Shown here in pieces: positions 17,000 through 26,776 of a stretch of DNA of 64,000 nucleotides. Source of the DNA: Parvimonas sp000223315 (GTDB lineage Bacteria; Bacillota; Clostridia; Tissierellales; Peptoniphilaceae); assembly GCA_050262155.1 (NCBI GenBank), contig CP189843.1, forward strand, positions 1 through 64,000, given 5' to 3'. The notes beneath the pieces were generated by a model that was not told the origin of the DNA, searched no databases, and saw only the letters and a list, made by a program, of their open reading frames with translations. Position 1 is the first letter of the stretch. Each line of letters begins with the position of its first letter. A program made the translations under genes and the position numbers.

Positions 17000-18757
17000 T
17001 TGAAGAATAAGAAAAAATCAATACTAAAAAGGCTAATGCCTTATGCCGGTAAGAAAAGTATTTTGCTTTATGTCGCTATGATTATGTCTGCTATTTCAGG
17101 TATTATGGTTTTGATGCCTATGGTTTTTATTCATAGGATTGTAAATAGTTTAATTTTAAATGAAATGGTAGATTTTGTCTATGTGAGGGAAAATTCGATT
17201 TATGCAGCCACATTTGCAGGGGTAGGCTTATTTATATACCTTATAGGTCTTGTTTTATCCCATATTTTTGCATTTGAGGTAGAAGATAATATTATTAAGA
17301 GTTCGGTAAAAAAACTAATGAATAAACCACTTGGATATTTTGATGATAAAGAAAGTGGGAGAATAAGAAATGTAATTGTATCCGGTGCTTCTGAAACACA
17401 TTCTTTTTTAGCACATCAACTTCCTGATATGGCGATGACAGTTATATCGCCGATAGTTCTGCTTGTATTTTTCTTTATGTTTGATTGGAAATTGGGGATT
17501 GCAAGTATGGTGCCAATGATTATTGGAATGATATTAATGTCATCAATGATGACCTCTGAAACGAAGAAAATGAAAGATGAGTACTATGCAGAGCTTTCCA
17601 ATTTATCTTCTCAGACTGTGGAATATGTCAGGGGAATTCCTGTGGTAAAAACATTCGCACAAAGTGTTGAAAGTTTTGATAAGTTATATTCATTAATTAT
17701 CAAAATAAAAGATCTTGTGCTTAATCTTACTATGAGTTACACGAATAAAATGTCATGGTTTGAGACTATTTCTACATCGACAGCATTTTTCTTAGTGCCT
17801 GTAGCTTTATTATTAATAAAATTTAATGGAAATTTAGCTAATGTAGTTGCAGATTCTGTTATTTACTTTCTGATAGGACCGACATTTGCCATTTTTATTA
17901 TGAGAACGGCGACAATTACACAATTTAGTTATTTTGCGGAGCTTGCTCTGGATAAAATTGAAAATATACTTGAATATGATAATTTTATTTATGGAGATAA
18001 AACAAGCTCTGATGCGGGAATTGAGTTTAAAAATGTAAGTTTTTCTTATGGTGAAGAAAATGTCTTGGATAATATTTCTTTTAAAGTAAAAAGAGGAGAA
18101 CAAGTTGCTTTAGTTGGAATGTCGGGCAGTGGTAAAACAACTATAGCAAGGCTTGCTACCAGATTTTATGATATTAAATCAGGTGAAATTTTAATTGGCG
18201 GGATTAATATAAAAGATTTTGAAAAAGAAGCTTTGATGAAAAAAATAGCCTTTGTTTTTCAAAATTCCAAACTGTTTAAGATGAGTTTAAGGGATAATCT
18301 TCTAATTGCAAAACCCGACGCAACAGATGAAGAAATAGATAATGCTTTGATTAATTCAGGCTGTAAAGAGATAATTAAAGGTTTGAAAAATGGACTTGAT
18401 ACTGTTTACGGAACGAGGGGCACATATTTTTCAGGTGGTGAAGCTCAAAGACTTTCTATAGCAAGAGCTTTTCTCAAAGATGCGGATATTATTATTTTAG
18501 ATGAAGCTACAGCTTTTGCAGATCCTGAAAATGAACATCTAATTCAGGAGTCTTTTAAAAAATTATCAAAAAACAAGACAATGCTAATGATTGCCCACAG
18601 ATTATCTACTGTGGTAGATGTGGACAAGATACTTGTTATAGAAAAAGGTAGAATTGTAGAAGAAGGTAAGCACTCAGATTTGATAAATATGAATGGGCAT
18701 TATAAAAAGCTTTGGGATGAATATCAAAAATCTGTAAATTGGAAGATAGGAGGTTAA
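17000..18757 (+). CDS. ABC exporter, fused membrane and ATPase domains (first subunit)
   Basis: Type IV ABC exporter half-transporter of 585 residues: six transmembrane helices (about 20-310) then the ATPase domain. Walker A is GMSGSGKTT, the signature FSGGEAQRLSIAR and Walker B IIILDEATAFADPENE. The ADPENE extension is seen in YbtP/YbtQ-like metallophore-associated transporters, which also pair with AraC regulators; the substrate remains open. TTG at 17000 is preferred over TTG at 16967 because GGAGG (16986-16990) lies inside the longer frame. It is 3 bases from its partner gene. Confidence 0.9.
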   Translation: MKNKKKSILKRLMPYAGKKSILLYVAMIMSAISGIMVLMPMVFIHRIVNSLILNEMVDFVYVRENSIYAATFAGVGLFIYLIGLVLSHIFAFEVEDNIIKSSVKKLMNKPLGYFDDKESGRIRNVIVSGASETHSFLAHQLPDMAMTVISPIVLLVFFFMFDWKLGIASMVPMIIGMILMSSMMTSETKKMKDEYYAELSNLSSQTVEYVRGIPVVKTFAQSVESFDKLYSLIIKIKDLVLNLTMSYTNKMSWFETISTSTAFFLVPVALLLIKFNGNLANVVADSVIYFLIGPTFAIFIMRTATITQFSYFAELALDKIENILEYDNFIYGDKTSSDAGIEFKNVSFSYGEENVLDNISFKVKRGEQVALVGMSGSGKTTIARLATRFYDIKSGEILIGGINIKDFEKEALMKKIAFVFQNSKLFKMSLRDNLLIAKPDATDEEIDNALINSGCKEIIKGLKNGLDTVYGTRGTYFSGGEAQRLSIARAFLKDADIIILDEATAFADPENEHLIQESFKKLSKNKTMLMIAHRLSTVVDVDKILVIEKGRIVEEGKHSDLINMNGHYKKLWDEYQKSVNWKIGG

Positions 18758-18760
18758 GAT

Positions 18761-20485
18761 ATGGTTTCTTATTTTATGAAACGATATGCTATGTCTGAAA
18801 AAGGAGCGATTAATTTAAAAAAAGCAATCATCTCACATACCTTTGTTAATTTAACAAAATTATTTGCACCAATGATTGCCTTTATGTTTTTGTTTCAGTA
18901 TATAGGCGTTTTGAAGGGTATTGAAAGTTATAATTTTAATCTATTTCATTATCTTATATTAATTATAGTAATGATGATATTAATGTTTTTAGTTGCAAGG
19001 TGGGATTATGTAAGACTCTATACCAATGTGTATAATGAGAGTGCAAATTCAAGGATTGATTTAGCAGAAAGATTAAAAAAACTGCCTCTTTCTTATTTTG
19101 GAAAAAGAGATTTGGCAGATCTTGCAGAAACAATGATGAATGATATGAACTTATATGAAACTATATTTTCACATGCCGTTCCTCATATATATTCAACTGC
19201 TATTTCTACAGGCATTATTGCTTTAATGCTTATTATCTATAATCCAAAATTAGCTTTTGCAGCATTGTGGGTGATTCCAATTTCACTTCTAATAATATTT
19301 TTATCAAGGAAAAGTCAGAAAAAAGTAGTGCAAAACTGGATAGATGATAATCGCAAGGTTTTTGATGATTTGCAGGAAAAGATTGAGCAGATAGAGCAAA
19401 TAAAATCTTATAATTTAGAAGAACAAATGCTAAAAGATTTTTTTAAAAAATTAAATATGTCTACAAAACAAAAAACTAAGGGTGAAATTGTTGCAGGAAC
19501 ACTTACAGGAATAGCGACTGCAATATTAAAACTTGGTATTATAAGTGTTGCTGTTGTTGGTGTAAATATGCTTATTGCAGGGGAGATAAATATATTGGTT
19601 TATATTGTATTTTTAATGATGACAACAAGTATTTATCTACCAATAGAGGGAATAATTACTTTTATGTCCATGATAGTTATGCTTGATGCTGTGGTTGGAA
19701 GAATAAAGGAAATAAAAACTATGCCTATTCAAGAGGGCAAAAAGCAAATGGAAATTACAAATTATGATATTGAATTTAAAGATGTTCATTTTGGATATGA
19801 TAATTATTCTGTAATAAATGGTATTAGTTTTATCGCAAAGCAAGGTGAAATTACAGCCTTAATCGGTTCAAGTGGAAGTGGAAAAACAACAGTTGCAAAG
19901 CTTACTGCAAGATTTTGGGATGTAGATAGAGGAAAAATTTTGATAGGTGGAAAGGATATAAGTGAGGTTGATCCGGAAACTTTACTTAAAAATTTTTCCA
20001 TAGTATTTCAAGATGTTATCCTCTTTAATACAAGTATAAAAGATAATATTAAAATCGGGAAAAAAGATGCTACAGATGAGGAAATAACAAGGGCGGCTAA
20101 AATAGCAAGATGTGATGATTTTATAAATAAAATGCCGGAAGGAATAGATACTATAATAGGAGAAAATGGACAAAGACTCTCCGGTGGAGAAAGACAAAGA
20201 ATATCAATAGCAAGGGCTATTTTGAAAGATGCACCGATTATACTGCTTGATGAAGCTACAGCATCTCTCGATGTCGAAAATGAAAGTCTTATTCAGGAAG
20301 CTCTTTCTGAACTTATAAAAGAAAAAACAGTTATAGTAATTGCTCATAGACTTAGAACAATAAGAAATGCAGATAAAATTGTTTTGTTAAATGCCGGTAA
20401 AATAGAAGCGGTAGGTACAGATAGCGAACTTTGTAAAAGCTCGGAATTTTATAAGGCAATGCTTGAAAAAGCAAATATTCAGTAA
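18761..20485 (+). CDS. ABC exporter, fused membrane and ATPase domains (second subunit)
   Basis: Partner half-transporter of 574 residues with six membrane helices and an ATPase domain. Walker A is GSSGSGKTT, the signature LSGGERQRISIAR and Walker B ILLDEATASLDVENE. Both subunits keep the catalytic Glu, so both nucleotide sites look competent. GGAGG lies just upstream. The pair most likely forms a heterodimer. No substrate gene lies next to it. After the stop codon the same frame stays open for 28 codons (see the next entry). Confidence 0.9.
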   Translation: MVSYFMKRYAMSEKGAINLKKAIISHTFVNLTKLFAPMIAFMFLFQYIGVLKGIESYNFNLFHYLILIIVMMILMFLVARWDYVRLYTNVYNESANSRIDLAERLKKLPLSYFGKRDLADLAETMMNDMNLYETIFSHAVPHIYSTAISTGIIALMLIIYNPKLAFAALWVIPISLLIIFLSRKSQKKVVQNWIDDNRKVFDDLQEKIEQIEQIKSYNLEEQMLKDFFKKLNMSTKQKTKGEIVAGTLTGIATAILKLGIISVAVVGVNMLIAGEINILVYIVFLMMTTSIYLPIEGIITFMSMIVMLDAVVGRIKEIKTMPIQEGKKQMEITNYDIEFKDVHFGYDNYSVINGISFIAKQGEITALIGSSGSGKTTVAKLTARFWDVDRGKILIGGKDISEVDPETLLKNFSIVFQDVILFNTSIKDNIKIGKKDATDEEITRAAKIARCDDFINKMPEGIDTIIGENGQRLSGGERQRISIARAILKDAPIILLDEATASLDVENESLIQEALSELIKEKTVIVIAHRLRTIRNADKIVLLNAGKIEAVGTDSELCKSSEFYKAMLEKANIQ

Positions 20486-20572
20486 AAACTTATAGTAGGA
20501 CATTATGGAAATGGAAAAATTAAAAATCAAGAATTTTTAAATTCAATAGCTGATTATATTGTATATTTGTAG
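20486..20572 (+). pseudogene. Possible gene remnant, protein-like C-terminal tail
   Basis: Directly after the exporter stop, in the same frame, 28 codons encode KLIVGHYGNGKIKNQEF and a further LNSIADYIVYL before TAG at 20570. Composition is protein-like, and the stretch abuts a Family 2 repeat. It may be the 3' end of a lost downstream gene, or chance. I do not recognise the family with confidence. Confidence 0.35.
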
Positions 20573-20580
20573 ATATTAAT

Positions 20581-20648
20581 AAGAACCCCACCCTTCCACG
20601 ATGCTTCGCATCGGGTGGGTACCCGGGAACCTTGTTGCTTCGCAATAA
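20581..20648. repeat. Family 2 hairpin repeat, copy 1
   Basis: Contains AACCCCACCCTTCCACG, the hairpin GATGC-TTC-GCATC, GGGTGGGTACCCGGGAACC and the hairpin TTGC-TTC-GCAA. Its GC content is far above the surroundings. It is in tandem with the next copy. Confidence 0.85.
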
Positions 20649-20713
20649 AAACCCCACCCTTCCACGATGCTTCACATCGGGCGGGTACCCGGGAACCTTG
20701 TTGTTTCACAATA
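20649..20713. repeat. Family 2 hairpin repeat, copy 2
   Basis: Tandem second copy with small changes (GATGCTTCACATC, GGGCGGGTACCC, TTGTTTCACAA). Confidence 0.85.
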
Positions 20714-20756
20714 AGGCTAATATTTTATTTTAGAAATTAGGTTCAGTAACTAAGAA

Positions 20757-20795
20757 TGGGGAGTAAATTTTTAAAAATGCTCCCTAATTTTTTAT
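20757..20795 (+). terminator. Terminator-like hairpin without an obvious gene
   Basis: GGGAGTA (20758-20764) pairs with TGCTCCC (20778-20784), one pair being G-U, followed by TAATTTTTTATT. It may end transcripts that run through the exporter operon or a lost gene. Confidence 0.55.
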
Positions 20796-20860
20796 TACTT
20801 TTTTTTAAATATTTTTAGTTTATATAAAAATCCATTAAATTTCAATGTTTTTTTGAAAAT

Positions 20861-20916
20861 ATTACTTTAAACAGTATGTACAAAAGTATATAAATATGTT
20901 ATACTGTTAAAGTAAT
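20861..20916. promoter_or_regulatory. Protease promoter inside a 16-17 bp inverted repeat
   Basis: TGTACA (20877-20882) and TATACT (20900-20905), 17 bases apart, form the promoter. ATTACTTTAAACAGTAT (20861-20877) and ATACTGTTAAAGTAAT (20901-20916) are reverse complements apart from one extra A. The arms touch the -35 and cover the -10, so a dimeric regulator bound here would control RNA polymerase directly. Confidence 0.7.
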
Positions 20917-20963
20917 ATTCTTTATATTATATTTATTTATTATATTTTTAAGGAGGTTTTTCG

Positions 20964-23900
20964 ATGAAGAAAAGGTTTTTAACCCTACTATTAACGTTTT
21001 CATTATTATTAAGTAGCACGAGTGCTGTTTTTGCTAATGAAAAAGTTAATAAATTTCCAAAAATTACAAAAACTACAGATAAGTTTAAAGAAAATGAAAA
21101 TGAAGAAAAAACTTATATTGTAGTTTTAAAAGAAGATTCCGAAGCAGATTTTGCCAGTTTAAAAACTGCAGAAGGAAAAAAAGCTAGGGAAGCTAAAAGT
21201 AAAGCTTTAATCAATGCTTTTAAAGCTGAACTTGATAAGGCTGATATAAGTTATGAAACATATTATGAATATGACTTATTATTTGCCGGAATTGCTTTAA
21301 AAACTAAGGTTAAAAATATCAAAAAAATTTCAAAAATGGCTTCTGTTGAGTCAGTTGAAGTTTCAAATGAATTTTTAAAACCTACAGTTAAAAAATCTGA
21401 AAAAGAATTTAATTCCAAGAGAAAGAAAAGAAGTTTAGATTCAAACAATCTAATGAAGGTTACAGACGAACTTAGAAAGAAATACAATGGACAAGGTAGA
21501 GTTGTTTCTGTATTAGATACAGGTGTTGATGTAAAGCACGACATCTTAAGGGTTTCTGATGTAACAAAAGGAAAATATCCAAGTAAGGCTTCTATGGATG
21601 AAAAGATGAAGGAAGCCGGAATTAGTTATGGTAGTTGGAGAACTGACAAAGTTGTTTATGCTCATAACTATAGTACAAATGGAGAAAATGTAAAAGAAGA
21701 AATGAGAGAAGAATCTCACGGAATGCACGTTTCCGGTATTTCAGTAGGTAATCCGGAAAAAGAATCTGAATTTACTCAAGAAGACGGAACAACTAAAAAA
21801 GAAAAAATAATAGGAACTGCTCCAGAAGCACAACTTATTTTTATGGGAGTTTTCCAAGGACAATCAACTTATACTCATATTTATGCAAAAGCTCTTGAAG
21901 ACTCTGTAAAACTTGGAGCAGACAGTATAAACTTGAGTTTAGGTGCTCCTAACGGTTCTGTTGCATCTGTTGGAAAAGCTATGGATAAAGCTATAGCTTA
22001 TGCAAGAAAGATGGGTGTTATCGTAGCTATCGCTGCCGGTAATGACGGACATTTCGGTGCATTTAGTGCTAATCCTCCTGCAACAAATCCTGACTATGGT
22101 ACAGTTGGACAACCTGGGGTTGCAAAAGATGCTTTAACTGTTGCTGCTATGTATACTGATGTTGAAAGAGTTAGAACAATCAGCATCGAAGGAGTTCAAG
22201 GAGTATTAAAATCAGGAGATTATTTCCCTGGTTATGATGATAACGGAGATCCTGTTCCTGAAAAGAACTTTATACCTGACGGTCAAGATTTTGCAAAATA
22301 CAATGTAGTTGAAGCAGGTCTTGGAAATGAAGATTCCGACTATGACGGCAAGGATGTTAAAGATAAAGTTGTTTTAGTAAAAAGAGGTGGAGCTACTTTT
22401 GCAGATAAGATTAAATTAGCCGGAGAAAAAGGAGCAAAAGGGGTTATAATCTACAACCATGAAGATGGTGGAGATGACCTTATAAGTATGGCATTTGGAG
22501 ATCAAATAACAGACGTAAAGATTCCATCTGTATTTATAGGAAATTCTGCAGGTAAGAAAATTATTGAAAATATTAATAAAGAAGTTAAATTTACAAGACA
22601 ATTAAGTGCAATCCCTTATGCTGACGGTGGACAATTAACAGATTTCTCATCTTACGGTTGGGCATCTGACGGATCTTTTAAACCGGATATAACAGCTCCG
22701 GGTGGACTTATTTATTCTTCAATAAATAATAATAAATATGCAACTATGAGTGGTACTTCAATGGCAACTCCTCATATTGCAGGTGCTGTAGCTCTTGTAA
22801 GAGAAAGTTTAAATAAAAGACATCCTGAAATTAAGGGAGATAAAGAATATGACATTATTAAAGCTCTAATGATGAGTACAGCAGATCCTGTTAAGGAAAA
22901 AGGAACTGAAAATTATGTTTCTCCTAGAAAACAAGGTGCGGGTGCTGTAAATGTTGAAAAAGCTACATCCAGCGAACTTTATGTAGTTGATAGCAACAAT
23001 AATCCAAAAGTTAGATTAAATGATGTTGATAGCAAATTCGATATTAATTTAAAAGTTGTTAATATTGGAAATAAGCCAAGAACTTTAAAATACAAGACTG
23101 TTTTAGGTACTGATGCAGTTGCTGACGGAAAATTTACTTTAAAGACAAATACTTTAGAGACAATTCAAGGAAAAGAAATCACTGTTCCTGCTAATGGTTC
23201 AGTAGATGTTAAAATAACAGTTGATGCAAGTAAACATAATAAAAAATTAAGTGAAAAAATGCCTAATGGTTACTTCTTAGAAGGTTTTGTATTCTTTGAA
23301 GATGCAAAAGATAATACAAAAGAAGTTAGTATAGCATTTAGTGGATTTAAAGGAAAATGGGCTAATGTACCTCTTTGGGAAAAACCTGTTTATGAATTTG
23401 ATTTAAGCAAAACACTTCCTATGTATATGCTACAAGGAAATACTTACACAGGAGATGTTACATCTCTTGTAACAGTTGAAAATAATCCTTATGCAAGAGG
23501 AAAACAATGGAAAGGAGATAAGGGAGAACAATATAATTTTGTTGGAAGTAAAGGTGAAATTCCTCTAGGTTTCAATGCAGGAAATGTTTCATTCTCAAAG
23601 GATAATTTAGCAATTTCTCCAAATGGAGATAATAACAAAGACTTTGTTGCATTCAAAGGTGTATTCTATAGAAATACACAATATATTAAAGCTAAAGTTT
23701 ATGATGAAAATGGAAATCTTGTTTATGAAAATGGTTCAGGTTATGCTTATAAAAACAGCAATAACTACAGTGATGGTACTGAAAGATCCAATATTATAGA
23801 TCAAACTTTCTGGAATGGAGTAAAGAATGATGGTACTGCTCTTCCAGAAGGAAAATACAAATATGTAATAACAGCAAACTCTGAAGTTCCGGGCGCTGCT

Positions 23901-25664
23901 GTTGAAAACGAACAAAAATTGGAATTCGACGTAAAAATCGACGTTACTGCTCCTGTAATTGCTAAACCAAAGGTTGAAGGAAAAATTTACAAACCTGAAA
24001 TTACAGATAATTTAAGTGGTGTTGAAGAAACATTCTTAAAATATATTGATTCAAATGGAGATACTAAATGGATACTTCCAAAAGATGACGGTACTTTTGA
24101 AATTCCTGATGGAGTAGAACATAAGAATATTTCTATTCATACTTTTGACCATGCAGGAAATATTTCTTCACTTAATTTAGATGGATCAACTTATGTTGAA
24201 CAAGAACAAAAACCACAAGATTTAGGAGCTAACATAAGACCTATATTCAAAGTAACAAACTATAAAGACTTTGAAGGAAAACATATTGAAGGTTCTGAAA
24301 ACTTAAATATGTTCCCAATTGAAATCAATTGGAAACAAGATGTTTGGGTTAATGATGGAACAAACTGGAATCCAATGAGAAATTATAACTATTCTAACGG
24401 ATTAGTAAATGTTGCTCCGGGAGCATATACATTCTACATTGCTCAAATTCCTGATATATATGAACCTTTGACTCCACAAATGAACAGCATAACTGCTGAA
24501 AAAGATAAAACTAAAGATCTTGTTTTGGAAACAAAACAAAAAGAAGAAAAAATTCCGGCAGGACATGGAGAAGTTAATATCAGATTACAAATAGAAGACT
24601 ATGCTGAGGATTATATGGGTCCTGGTGCAACTTATGTAATCAAAGATAAAGATGGAAATGTAATTAATATAGATAAATTCAAAACTTATACTAAAGTTTA
24701 TGAATCTCCAATAAAGGATGATGACGGAAAACTTACAGGAGTTAATTTCCATAGAGCTAAAATGACTGTTTTACCTGTTGGAGAGTATACTGCTGAAATT
24801 ACTACAAGTGATGATTCTTTAACATTTGAAACAAAAACAATTAAATTTACAGTTGAAGAAAACAAACCGAAGAAAGTAATCTTTAAGACAAAAGAAACTA
24901 TAAAAGATGTTGTAAATGTTTCTTTTGAAGGTTTGGATGAGCTTCCTGAAGGAATAAAAGTAACTCTTGAAAATGTTGATTCAAAGGAAAAAACTGAATT
25001 AACACAAAGTAAATTTAATAAAAAAGTATTCCACGGAGATATTCCAAATGGTAAATATAAAGTTACTATAGAAGTTCCTGAAGGATATAAAGTAGATAGA
25101 GAAACTTTTGAAATTACAGTTGCAAATGACAAAGTTAAAGAAGTTGTAAATATCAAAAAATTAGTAACATTAACTGATAAAGATAATAAAGTTACAGTTT
25201 CAGGTTACGGTTTACAAGAAGATTGGACTCTAAAAGCTGAAGTTAAAGATAAAAATTCAGTTGAAAAGTTAAAAGATTCTGACTCTGATATATATGACAT
25301 TTACTTTGTTGATAAAGACGGTAATAAGGTTGATGTTCCTGAAGGCGAATACAATGTTTCAATAGTAAAAGCTACAGGAAAGACAGCAAAGGCGGTTCAC
25401 TATGTAAATAACGAAGGAAATCTTGAAAATATTGAATTTACTCAAGATGATACTAAAGTAATGTTTAAGACAACACACTTCTCAGTTTATGCAGTTGAAT
25501 ATGCTAAAAATGAAGAACAGGGACAACCAGGACAACAACCTCCTAAGAAGAGAAAAGGACTTGTAAAGACAAATCTTGATTCAAATGTTTTAGGACTTGT
25601 TGCAATAGCAGTTGCTTCTTTAGGAATGGCAGTAGTTGTTGGTAAAAAGAGAAAAAATAAATAA
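20964..25664 (+). CDS. Cell-envelope subtilisin-like protease (lactocepin/C5a peptidase type)
   Basis: A 1566-residue secreted serine protease. A signal peptide (1 to about 24, ending VFA) precedes an I9-like propeptide (about 48-143) and a basic stretch KRKKR at 152-156, a likely maturation site. The S8 triad is Asp185 (VLDTGVD), His252 (SHGMHVSG) and Ser599 (SGTSMATPHIAG). A PA domain is inserted at about 445-545. Fn3-like and FlgD-type Ig domains follow (SPNGDNNKDF near 890, LPEGKYKYVI near 965). The C-terminus has a membrane helix and KKRKNK tail, but the sorting motif reads LVKTN (1533-1537), not LPxTG. It probably degrades host or environmental proteins. Monocistronic, with its own promoter and terminator. 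Confidence 0.93.
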   Translation: MKKRFLTLLLTFSLLLSSTSAVFANEKVNKFPKITKTTDKFKENENEEKTYIVVLKEDSEADFASLKTAEGKKAREAKSKALINAFKAELDKADISYETYYEYDLLFAGIALKTKVKNIKKISKMASVESVEVSNEFLKPTVKKSEKEFNSKRKKRSLDSNNLMKVTDELRKKYNGQGRVVSVLDTGVDVKHDILRVSDVTKGKYPSKASMDEKMKEAGISYGSWRTDKVVYAHNYSTNGENVKEEMREESHGMHVSGISVGNPEKESEFTQEDGTTKKEKIIGTAPEAQLIFMGVFQGQSTYTHIYAKALEDSVKLGADSINLSLGAPNGSVASVGKAMDKAIAYARKMGVIVAIAAGNDGHFGAFSANPPATNPDYGTVGQPGVAKDALTVAAMYTDVERVRTISIEGVQGVLKSGDYFPGYDDNGDPVPEKNFIPDGQDFAKYNVVEAGLGNEDSDYDGKDVKDKVVLVKRGGATFADKIKLAGEKGAKGVIIYNHEDGGDDLISMAFGDQITDVKIPSVFIGNSAGKKIIENINKEVKFTRQLSAIPYADGGQLTDFSSYGWASDGSFKPDITAPGGLIYSSINNNKYATMSGTSMATPHIAGAVALVRESLNKRHPEIKGDKEYDIIKALMMSTADPVKEKGTENYVSPRKQGAGAVNVEKATSSELYVVDSNNNPKVRLNDVDSKFDINLKVVNIGNKPRTLKYKTVLGTDAVADGKFTLKTNTLETIQGKEITVPANGSVDVKITVDASKHNKKLSEKMPNGYFLEGFVFFEDAKDNTKEVSIAFSGFKGKWANVPLWEKPVYEFDLSKTLPMYMLQGNTYTGDVTSLVTVENNPYARGKQWKGDKGEQYNFVGSKGEIPLGFNAGNVSFSKDNLAISPNGDNNKDFVAFKGVFYRNTQYIKAKVYDENGNLVYENGSGYAYKNSNNYSDGTERSNIIDQTFWNGVKNDGTALPEGKYKYVITANSEVPGAAVENEQKLEFDVKIDVTAPVIAKPKVEGKIYKPEITDNLSGVEETFLKYIDSNGDTKWILPKDDGTFEIPDGVEHKNISIHTFDHAGNISSLNLDGSTYVEQEQKPQDLGANIRPIFKVTNYKDFEGKHIEGSENLNMFPIEINWKQDVWVNDGTNWNPMRNYNYSNGLVNVAPGAYTFYIAQIPDIYEPLTPQMNSITAEKDKTKDLVLETKQKEEKIPAGHGEVNIRLQIEDYAEDYMGPGATYVIKDKDGNVINIDKFKTYTKVYESPIKDDDGKLTGVNFHRAKMTVLPVGEYTAEITTSDDSLTFETKTIKFTVEENKPKKVIFKTKETIKDVVNVSFEGLDELPEGIKVTLENVDSKEKTELTQSKFNKKVFHGDIPNGKYKVTIEVPEGYKVDRETFEITVANDKVKEVVNIKKLVTLTDKDNKVTVSGYGLQEDWTLKAEVKDKNSVEKLKDSDSDIYDIYFVDKDGNKVDVPEGEYNVSIVKATGKTAKAVHYVNNEGNLENIEFTQDDTKVMFKTTHFSVYAVEYAKNEEQGQPGQQPPKKRKGLVKTNLDSNVLGLVAIAVASLGMAVVVGKKRKNK

Positions 25665-25677
25665 GAAAAGATAATTT

Positions 25678-25709
25678 AAAAAGTGGTTACGATGTAGCCA
25701 CTTTTTTTA
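25678..25709 (+). terminator. Intrinsic terminator after the protease
   Basis: AAAAGTGGTTAC pairs with GTAGCCACTTTT across a 3-base loop (one G-U pair), followed by a T run. Confidence 0.93.
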
Positions 25710-25802
25710 TGTAATGAGTTTTTTAGAATTTTATGATTTATTAAAGCAGGTAAATAATAGCTTTTATTGAGAAGACGGTTTTATTTTATACTTAAAATTT
25801 TA

Positions 25803-25831
25803 TTGAAAAACTTAAAAAGAAATGTTATAAT
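25803..25831 (+). promoter_or_regulatory. Promoter for the acetyltransferase gene
   Basis: TTGAAA (25803-25808) and TATAAT (25826-25831) are 17 bases apart. Confidence 0.75.
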
Positions 25832-25872
25832 TATAAAAAACGATATAGAATATCAATAAAAAGAGGTAGCAT

Positions 25873-26310
25873 ATGGAAATAAAAAAAGTTCTAAAAGAAG
25901 ATTTAGAGAAACTTATTCCGAGTTTTAAAAAAGCATTTAATGAGAGTGAGTGGAATCAAAGATGGACAGATGAAAGTGTTAGAATTTCTTTAACCAATAT
26001 TTTTGATTTTCCACATTTTTATGGGCTTATTGCCATAAAAGAAGGTGTTCCGGTTGGAGCCATATTAGGACATGTACAAACTTTTAATGATGGGAAAACA
26101 TATTATATTGATGAACTGTTCGTTGATCCGATTTTTCAAAAACAGGGAATAGCAAAAGCGTTATATGGTGATGCTATAAGAGAATTGAAAAAATTGGGAG
26201 TTTCCGGAGCATTTTTTACAACTTTAATAAATTCTTCGGCATATGATTTTTATAAATCTCAAGGAGCTATTCATTTGGAGGATAGCGCTGTATTTTATCA
26301 TCCTTTTTAA
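25873..26310 (+). CDS. GNAT-family N-acetyltransferase
   Basis: A 145-residue protein with the GNAT fold. The acetyl-CoA loop region is YYIDELFVDPIFQKQGIAKALYGDAI (Q/RxxGxA type, about 77-102), and the C-terminal strand carries YDFYKSQGAIHLEDSAVFYH. The acceptor cannot be told from sequence. It is monocistronic, with its own 17-bp-spaced promoter, AAAGAGG ribosome binding site and terminator. Confidence 0.88.
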   Translation: MEIKKVLKEDLEKLIPSFKKAFNESEWNQRWTDESVRISLTNIFDFPHFYGLIAIKEGVPVGAILGHVQTFNDGKTYYIDELFVDPIFQKQGIAKALYGDAIRELKKLGVSGAFFTTLINSSAYDFYKSQGAIHLEDSAVFYHPF

Positions 26311-26322
26311 TAAATAGTATTT

Positions 26323-26350
26323 AAGCGATTACAAAAAGTAGTCGCTTTTT
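26323..26350 (+). terminator. Intrinsic terminator after the GNAT gene
   Basis: AAGCGATTAC pairs with GTAGTCGCTT (one G-U) across AAAAA, followed by TTTATA. Confidence 0.85.
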
Positions 26351-26365
26351 ATATAGTCTTTTATA

Positions 26366-26393
26366 AAAAAGTGACCTTTCGGGCACTTATTAA
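26366..26393 (-). terminator. Terminator for the minus-strand membrane protein gene
   Basis: Read on the minus strand, AAGTGCCC and GGTCACTT form a stem with one mismatch around GAAA, followed by six T. It lies 6 bases beyond the stop codon at 26399. Confidence 0.75.
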
Positions 26394-26398
26394 ATTAT

Positions 26399-26776
26399 TT
26401 ACTTCCGATTATTATCCCAATTTTTTCTTGAAAAATAAGGAAAGATTAAACCTATCAGTATAAAAATTACTCCTAATAGAGAAAATCCATTTGTATTTTT
26501 GATATATACAACGAAAAATATAATCCCTAAAATCAAGAGCTTTCCGGATATAATATAATTTTCATAGTATTTTTCAAAATATTTATTTCTAAATATTTTA
26601 AATTTTCCTATTTTGGTAAAAAATACTAAGTAGGAACTTATACAAATACAAGTTACAGCTATAATAGTAATATAAAATTTATTCACATTTAGTAAATTTA
26701 AAAATCCAATTATAAAACCGGAAAACAATACAACTAAAAATGATTTGTATAAATCTCCTGTACTCATTCTTTTCAT
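26399..26776 (-). CDS. Small integral membrane protein of unknown function
   Basis: A 125-residue protein with four predicted membrane segments (about 12-30, 34-53, 73-91 and 96-113), separated by a basic, Tyr-rich loop (KIGKFKIFRNKYFEKYYENY). AGAGGA lies 7 bases before the ATG. I do not recognise the family. It converges with the GNAT gene and is followed upstream by a Family 1 repeat. Confidence 0.7.
   Translation of the reverse strand: MKRMSTGDLYKSFLVVLFSGFIIGFLNLLNVNKFYITIIAVTCICISSYLVFFTKIGKFKIFRNKYFEKYYENYIISGKLLILGIIFFVVYIKNTNGFSLLGVIFILIGLIFPYFSRKNWDNNRK

Noticed and set aside
24698..25156. 152-codon minus-strand frame inside the protease gene
   Set aside because: Shadow of the Ig-like repeat domains of the protease; no start signals.
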